In this document: piece after piece, positions 60,473 through 64,000 of the stretch
How the letters are laid out: each line of letters opens with the position of its first letter
Position numbering within the stretch: position 1 is the first letter of the stretch
Source: Methanomassiliicoccales archaeon
GTDB lineage: Archaea > Thermoplasmatota > Thermoplasmata > Methanomassiliicoccales > JAAEEP01
Assembly (NCBI GenBank): GCA_013415695.1
Contig: JAAEEP010000002.1
Coordinates: forward strand, 1 to 64,000
Length of the DNA stretch: 64,000 nucleotides
Direction: 5' to 3'
Notes under the pieces: generated by a model
Told to the model about the DNA's origin: nothing
What the model saw: the letters and a program-made list of their open reading frames with translations, nothing else
The model's database searches: none
Made by a program: the position numbers and the translations under genes

Positions 60473-61261
60473 TCAAAGAGACAGTATCGCATCCGACAGC
60501 TCACCTATCTCCTCAGGAGAGAGGACCTCAACCCTCTCATCTAAGAAGGGAAGAGAACCCAGTCGATCCTTGTCTGCCAGCTTCTTCATCTTCAGGATGG
60601 TCCTGATCTTCTTACGTCGATGCTGGAATAGCGAATCCACTAGATTGAGGTAGAATTCCTCATTTATTACCTTGAAGGGCGGTCGTCTGGGCACTATGCC
60701 CACCACCGCAGAATCTACCTCGGGTTCGGGCCAGAACCTGGATTTGGGCACCTTCTCCAGTATCTCACAATCTGCTTTGTAGTACATATTCACCGAAAGT
60801 CTGGAATAGTCGCCGGTGCCGGGAGAAGCGACCATGCGGTCTGCGAATTCCCTCTGCACCATGACCACCGCCTTCCTGAATCGATGCTCAAGGAGCTTGA
60901 ATATCAGTGGGGAGGAGATGCTGTAGGGAAGGTTCGAGATGAAACGGTTGAAGCCTGGGAATGGTATCTTTAATGCGTCTCCCTCAATGAAAACAATCGA
61001 GTCTCCATACCTGTTCCTGTTGTACTCCGCCATTCCCTTGTCAAGCTCTATGGTTATGACCCTTCCAGCTCTCTCAAGTAGTATGTCTGTGAGAATACCC
61101 AGGCCCGGACCAACCTCGAGTATGGTGTCTCTGGGATCTGGATCGAGGTAATCGATCTCCCTTTCGGCCACACGCTCGTCTATCAGAAAGTTCTGTCCCT
61201 TGGCCTTGGTGGGAGTGACACCGTACTGCTCCAGGATCCCCTTTATCTCTGAGGGCAGCAT
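60473..61261 (-). CDS. ksgA: 16S rRNA dimethyladenosine transferase (KsgA/Dim1)
   Basis: A 262-residue SAM-dependent enzyme that dimethylates two adjacent adenosines near the 3' end of 16S rRNA. KAKGQNFLIDERVAEREIDYL, ILEVGPGLGILTDILLERAG (motif I), and FNRFISNLPYSISSPLIFKLLEH with the NLPY catalytic motif IV are seen, then a C-terminal RNA-binding helical domain. ATG 61261 is preferred over a longer reading from 61318 because it fits the family start. It is the last gene of the cluster that begins with pus10. Confidence 0.95.
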   Translation of the reverse strand: MLPSEIKGILEQYGVTPTKAKGQNFLIDERVAEREIDYLDPDPRDTILEVGPGLGILTDILLERAGRVITIELDKGMAEYNRNRYGDSIVFIEGDALKIPFPGFNRFISNLPYSISSPLIFKLLEHRFRKAVVMVQREFADRMVASPGTGDYSRLSVNMYYKADCEILEKVPKSRFWPEPEVDSAVVGIVPRRPPFKVINEEFYLNLVDSLFQHRRKKIRTILKMKKLADKDRLGSLPFLDERVEVLSPEEIGELSDAILSL

Positions 61262-61268
61262 AGTTACA

Positions 61269-61829
61269 TCATCTGGCAACGAATAGATGATACTTCTGGT
61301 GTGGATCGGACAACTCAATCTCGATCCTTTTCGCCACGAGCTTCTCCGGGTGCTTCACCGAAGGTACCCTATCCGACAGGTCCTTGAAGTTCTTGAAATT
61401 CCCTTTCTTCCGTTCCTCCAGAATTGCCCACATGGTCTTTTTCCCCAGACCAGGTAGCAGTTCGAGCATGTGGTATCTGGTGGTTATCGCTTGGGCGGAG
61501 TTGAAGAATTGAACGAACCGATTCTCGTTGTCCATGACCAAATCCTGGATGATGTAAGGAAGCTCGCTGTGGGAGGCACTTGTAAGCTCCTCGTATCCCA
61601 TACGACGCTTCACATGCTGGATCTTCTCACGCTTGTCCACATCCTTTCCGATGTAGACCTTCTCTCCTATCATGATGATCGCATCAGGCTTGGGAACCAG
61701 CTCGAAGAGCTTGAACTCACTCTCACCCAGGGCGTACGCTAGCGGCTCCCTCTTGAAGCTCCTCTCGCCCGGAAGCCCTTCCGGTAGATAGTCGAGAATG
61801 TATGCGTTGTCCTCCAAGGTCCCACCCAC
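61269..61829 (-). CDS. DUF655 RNA/DNA-binding-like protein
   Basis: A 186-residue DUF655 protein, always found in archaea beside rpb4, eL21 and ksgA. The N-terminal half is an OB-like barrel (ENAYILDYLPEG-type start, IIMIGEKVYIGKDV). The second half has a helix-hairpin-helix pair (RYHMLELLPGLGKKTMWAILEERKKGNFKNFKDLSDRVPSVKHPEKLVAKRI), suggesting nucleic acid binding. Function unestablished; its position implies a translation or transcription link. Start and stop abut neighbours with no gap to rpb4. Confidence 0.92.
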   Translation of the reverse strand: MGGTLEDNAYILDYLPEGLPGERSFKREPLAYALGESEFKLFELVPKPDAIIMIGEKVYIGKDVDKREKIQHVKRRMGYEELTSASHSELPYIIQDLVMDNENRFVQFFNSAQAITTRYHMLELLPGLGKKTMWAILEERKKGNFKNFKDLSDRVPSVKHPEKLVAKRIEIELSDPHQKYHLFVAR

Positions 61830-62156
61830 TCACTGATGCTCCTGAATGACCTCCAAGATCTGGTCAATATGGTCCTTCTCAAGGATTAATCTCTCCTTGG
61901 CGAAGAGAACTCTGATATCATCAGGATGGGAAGGAGTAATATCGACGATTTTGCAGGCCATCGCATCAGATACGAAGTCTAGCCTAGATAATGCTTCTTG
62001 AAGCTCTCTCGCTTTGGCGGTGGAAAGTCTCACCAACTTCTGCGAGTGATCCAAGGCTATCTTCTGGTCGGTATTGAGTTCCCTGCTCTCACTCTCCGCC
62101 TTGATCATATCAAGGACTTCTGCAAGAGGAACAAAACGATCGGGACTCATAGACAT
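61830..62156 (-). CDS. rpoF: RNA polymerase subunit Rpb4 (RpoF)
   Basis: A 108-residue helical HRDC-like protein, the Rpb4/F subunit forming the stalk of archaeal RNA polymerase with Rpb7/E. It matches by its conserved position between eL21 and DUF655 and by KARELQEALSRLDFVSDAMACKIVDITPSHPDDIRVLFAKE, the Rpb4 core ending in the ExPDDIR-like motif. Confidence 0.93.
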   Translation of the reverse strand: MSMSPDRFVPLAEVLDMIKAESESRELNTDQKIALDHSQKLVRLSTAKARELQEALSRLDFVSDAMACKIVDITPSHPDDIRVLFAKERLILEKDHIDQILEVIQEHQ

Positions 62157-62163
62157 CGCCTCC

Positions 62164-62454
62164 TTAGCCTGATCTCCTCAGATGCTCGGGTCTAGAAACT
62201 ACGGTCTTCAGTTTGTTTCCATCGCGGACCTTCACGACGAAGGCCCTGCCCTGGTTTCCCACTATAGTACCGGTCTTTCCGTGGAAGCGGGGATGGGGCA
62301 TCCCACGATGAATGCTGGAATCGAGGACGATGTTCACCCTTTCCCCGACCTCAAAATCTTGAAACTCGTGAGTGATGGGAGACAAACCTCTCTTTCTAGG
62401 GCTCTTGCTGAGAACCTTCCTGGTCCTTCGCCTCGGTCCTTTTGATGCCTTCAT
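62164..62454 (-). CDS. rpl21e: 50S ribosomal protein eL21
   Basis: A 96-residue eL21. The N-terminus is rich in Arg/Lys (GPRRRTRKVLSKSPRKRGLSPI), followed by FEVGERVNIVLDSSIHRGMPHPRFHGKTGTIVGNQGRAFVVKV, the SH3-like core with the HRGMPHxxFHGKTG signature. It overlaps pus10 by four bases (ATGA). Confidence 0.96.
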   Translation of the reverse strand: MKASKGPRRRTRKVLSKSPRKRGLSPITHEFQDFEVGERVNIVLDSSIHRGMPHPRFHGKTGTIVGNQGRAFVVKVRDGNKLKTVVSRPEHLRRSG

Positions 62455-63695
62455 GGATATACCTCATTAGCGTCATCGGCGATTGCGATCACGTCCAGGG
62501 AGATCACCTCGCAGGCGATCCCCAGTTCTTGGGAGAGATTGGGACGGGTCCTTCCCTGGTCCCCATGGACGAACTCCTTGACGTACGTCCCTGACTCTGT
62601 AGTCAGGACCAGGCTCATCATCTCGCCATCGAAGGACTCAACGAATGCGTCTTTTATCCTTCTCTCCCTGGCCTTGTCAGCCCGTCTGTGCGTGACCCTC
62701 AAAGGCGTCTGCTGGATAATCGCAGTTCCTTTTAATGAGCGCACAACCTCATTAAGTTTTTCCTTATCAACTTTTCCATTCAATCTGATCGTCACCCTAT
62801 AGCTCTTATCAGGTGATACCAGCTTGACCCGCCTGACCTCTTCACGAGATGAGGTACGGAGTCCTAGCACCTCGACCCTTCCTTTTGCCTCTAGATTGAT
62901 CCTATCATAAAGGGATTCTAGGTCAAGAGTCCTCTTCTTGGGCCCTCTCACCTCGAGGACAAAGGGTCTTCCTGTCCCCAGCATTAAAGCGTCGATGTCC
63001 TCCCTGCCCATGCCGTGGAATAGATGCTCATCACCCTCGACCTCCTCGAGTACTGGGTCCCCGATGATCTCCTGGACGGAGGTTTGGTACATCTTGCCGG
63101 TGAAATTGCACTTCTCGCAACCCTTGCCCCTGCATTTCTTGCAGGGCCACTTGGTCTGAGGTATCTCTCTACTGAGCTTGCGGTAACGCCCATAAAGGAA
63201 AATGGGAGTCACATCCAAGACCACGTGGTTGAATCTCGTGTCCACGATGGCCACCACATCAGGAGATGAGAACTCTACCTCTTTTCCTGTGAGGGGGCCC
63301 ACGACCTTGCCGATCTCCCGGTTCAGCTCTGCCTTTATCGGCTCTGCCTCATCACCGCCCAGCTCGGACCATAACCTTTCCTCCCTCTCTACGATCGCGG
63401 GATCTATCCGGGTTCCAATCAGGTAGTTGGAAAACTCGACCTCCAACAGCTTCTTGGCGGCGCTCTTTGCGTACCTATCCACGTTATCAAAGATATCCTC
63501 GCAAAGCCAGCACTCCATGTGAATGGGCGGCTCATCATCTCTAATGGATCGGATGAGTGCCACTGCTGACCTCAGATTCCTTCCACGAATCTCGTTGGTC
63601 AGCCCTGTTGAACGCAGAGCGAATAACCTTCCGAGACAGTGATCGCAGAGGTCTCGCTGTAGTGCGGCTTCCGCCTTGCTGATGAGGTCATTCAT
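62451..63695 (-). CDS. pus10: tRNA pseudouridine synthase Pus10
   Basis: A 414-residue archaeal Pus10, which makes pseudouridine at positions 54 and 55 of tRNA. The zinc-binding N-terminus has CDHCLGRLFAL and CWLCEDIF, the middle has CKKCRGKGCEKCNFTGK, and the catalytic domain has GREDIDALMLGTGRPFVLEVRGPKKR, which contains the active-site Asp region. TYVKEFVHGDQGRTRPNL is the late conserved motif. A TATA-like CTTATAAGAG at about 63717-63725 suits a leaderless start at ATG 63695. Confidence 0.93.
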   Translation of the reverse strand: MNDLISKAEAALQRDLCDHCLGRLFALRSTGLTNEIRGRNLRSAVALIRSIRDDEPPIHMECWLCEDIFDNVDRYAKSAAKKLLEVEFSNYLIGTRIDPAIVEREERLWSELGGDEAEPIKAELNREIGKVVGPLTGKEVEFSSPDVVAIVDTRFNHVVLDVTPIFLYGRYRKLSREIPQTKWPCKKCRGKGCEKCNFTGKMYQTSVQEIIGDPVLEEVEGDEHLFHGMGREDIDALMLGTGRPFVLEVRGPKKRTLDLESLYDRINLEAKGRVEVLGLRTSSREEVRRVKLVSPDKSYRVTIRLNGKVDKEKLNEVVRSLKGTAIIQQTPLRVTHRRADKARERRIKDAFVESFDGEMMSLVLTTESGTYVKEFVHGDQGRTRPNLSQELGIACEVISLDVIAIADDANEVYP

Positions 63696-63720
63696 CAGCC
63701 GGTGGATTGTACCCGCGCTC

Positions 63721-64000
63721 TTATAAGTTTCCTGGGATGCGGGGGCAAGATTGTCTTATGAATCTGCTCTCGCAGACATCTATTAGTGGGGTCAGATCGT
63801 CCCTGAGCAGTGATTCGTACCATGCTTTCACCGCGGGCTTGATCGCATTCCAAAGGTCGGCCAGGGTAGCCTTTTCCAAATTTGCCTCGTAGGCAACGAA
63901 GAACGCACACCTGCCTTCCTCCCCTATCTTCTCTGGGATGATGAAGCCCGTTCTCGTTCTGCTCTGACCCTTGACAATGACAAAATCAGAGAATATGGCA
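63721..64000 (-). CDS. C-terminal part of an unknown gene running off the right edge
   Basis: An open frame of at least 92 codons, ending at TAA 63723-63721, 25 bases before pus10. It reads IFSDFVIVKGQSRTRTGFII then PEKIGEEGRCAFFVAYEANL then EKATLADLWNAIKPAVKAWY. It has the composition of a real soluble protein. The start is outside the window. I do not recognise it. Confidence 0.65.
   Translation of the reverse strand, partial: AIFSDFVIVKGQSRTRTGFIIPEKIGEEGRCAFFVAYEANLEKATLADLWNAIKPAVKAWYESLLRDDLTPLIDVCESRFIRQSCPRIPGNL

Noticed and set aside
1-64000. CRISPR arrays, insertion sequences, prophage or rRNA genes
   Set aside because: No evenly spaced repeats, transposase motifs, phage structural genes or rRNA sequence were seen on either strand.

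Overview
The window is a gene-dense stretch of an archaeal chromosome. Archaeal marker genes run through all of it: Nop5 and fibrillarin, aIF5A, eL15, eL21, uS15, Rpb4, Dim1/KsgA, Pus10, Kae1, a B-family DNA polymerase ending in a PCNA-binding motif, an Sm-like protein, and a complete smc-scpA-scpB operon. Promoters are TATA-box type with several apparently leaderless genes, alongside strong Shine-Dalgarno sites inside operons. This fits a euryarchaeal lineage, possibly Thermoplasmatota-like; the rank is inferred and no rRNA gene is present to settle it. No insertion sequence, prophage or CRISPR array was seen.

Layout. 1-6.4 kb: zinc-ribbon fragment, then a surface-glycan cluster (two glycosyltransferases, a WbpD/WbpE/WbpB-like acetyltransferase-aminotransferase-dehydrogenase set, a flippase). 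6.7-11.7 kb: smc-scpA-scpB. 11.7-20 kb: DUF389 membrane protein, LSm, nucleotidyltransferase, an anion-type ABC transporter (fused permease, two ATPases, PhoU-like protein, no binding protein) and a phosphohexomutase. 20-23 kb: GDT1-like cation transporter, agmatinase-aIF5A, Nop5. 23-30 kb: a split RLAN/ATP-grasp/GNAT set, an HTH-DUF2178 pair with a palindromic operator, a histidine phosphatase, an aldolase-isomerase pair resembling the DHAP shunt, CorA, and an HTH-V4R regulator. 30-33.3 kb: two tandem aldolase-Fae fusion genes. 33.4-40 kb: tRNA-Val, glutaredoxin, Kae1, RecJ-like DHH protein, uS15, Nudix, fibrillarin, small unknown genes, AlkD. 40-48 kb: rifampicin-phosphotransferase-like enzyme with a CrtC-like partner, IMPase, NAD kinase, JAMM protease, GlmU-like and GlmM-like genes. 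48-54 kb: small unknown protein, stand-alone LigD phosphoesterase, tRNA-Leu, flavodoxin, MFS, DUF1634-TauE, a ThiI-like protein with a ruined PP-loop, eL15. 54.5-64 kb: a probable frameshifted relic, PolB, a TGS GTPase, DUF1611, DUF169, and the dim1-DUF655-rpb4-eL21-pus10 information-processing cluster.

The most unusual content is the tandem pair at 30342-33236. Each gene joins a pyruvate-aldolase (DapA/NanA family) domain to a formaldehyde-activating enzyme (Fae) domain. The two Fae domains keep complementary parts of the Fae sequence: one has the active-site histidine, the other has the remaining conserved motifs. This suggests a hetero-oligomer coupling release of formaldehyde (or another aldehyde) and pyruvate to tetrahydromethanopterin. 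Other notable points are an NAD kinase with an excellent Shine-Dalgarno but no AUG/GUG/UUG start, the degenerate ThiI, and the RLAN/ATP-grasp/GNAT set.
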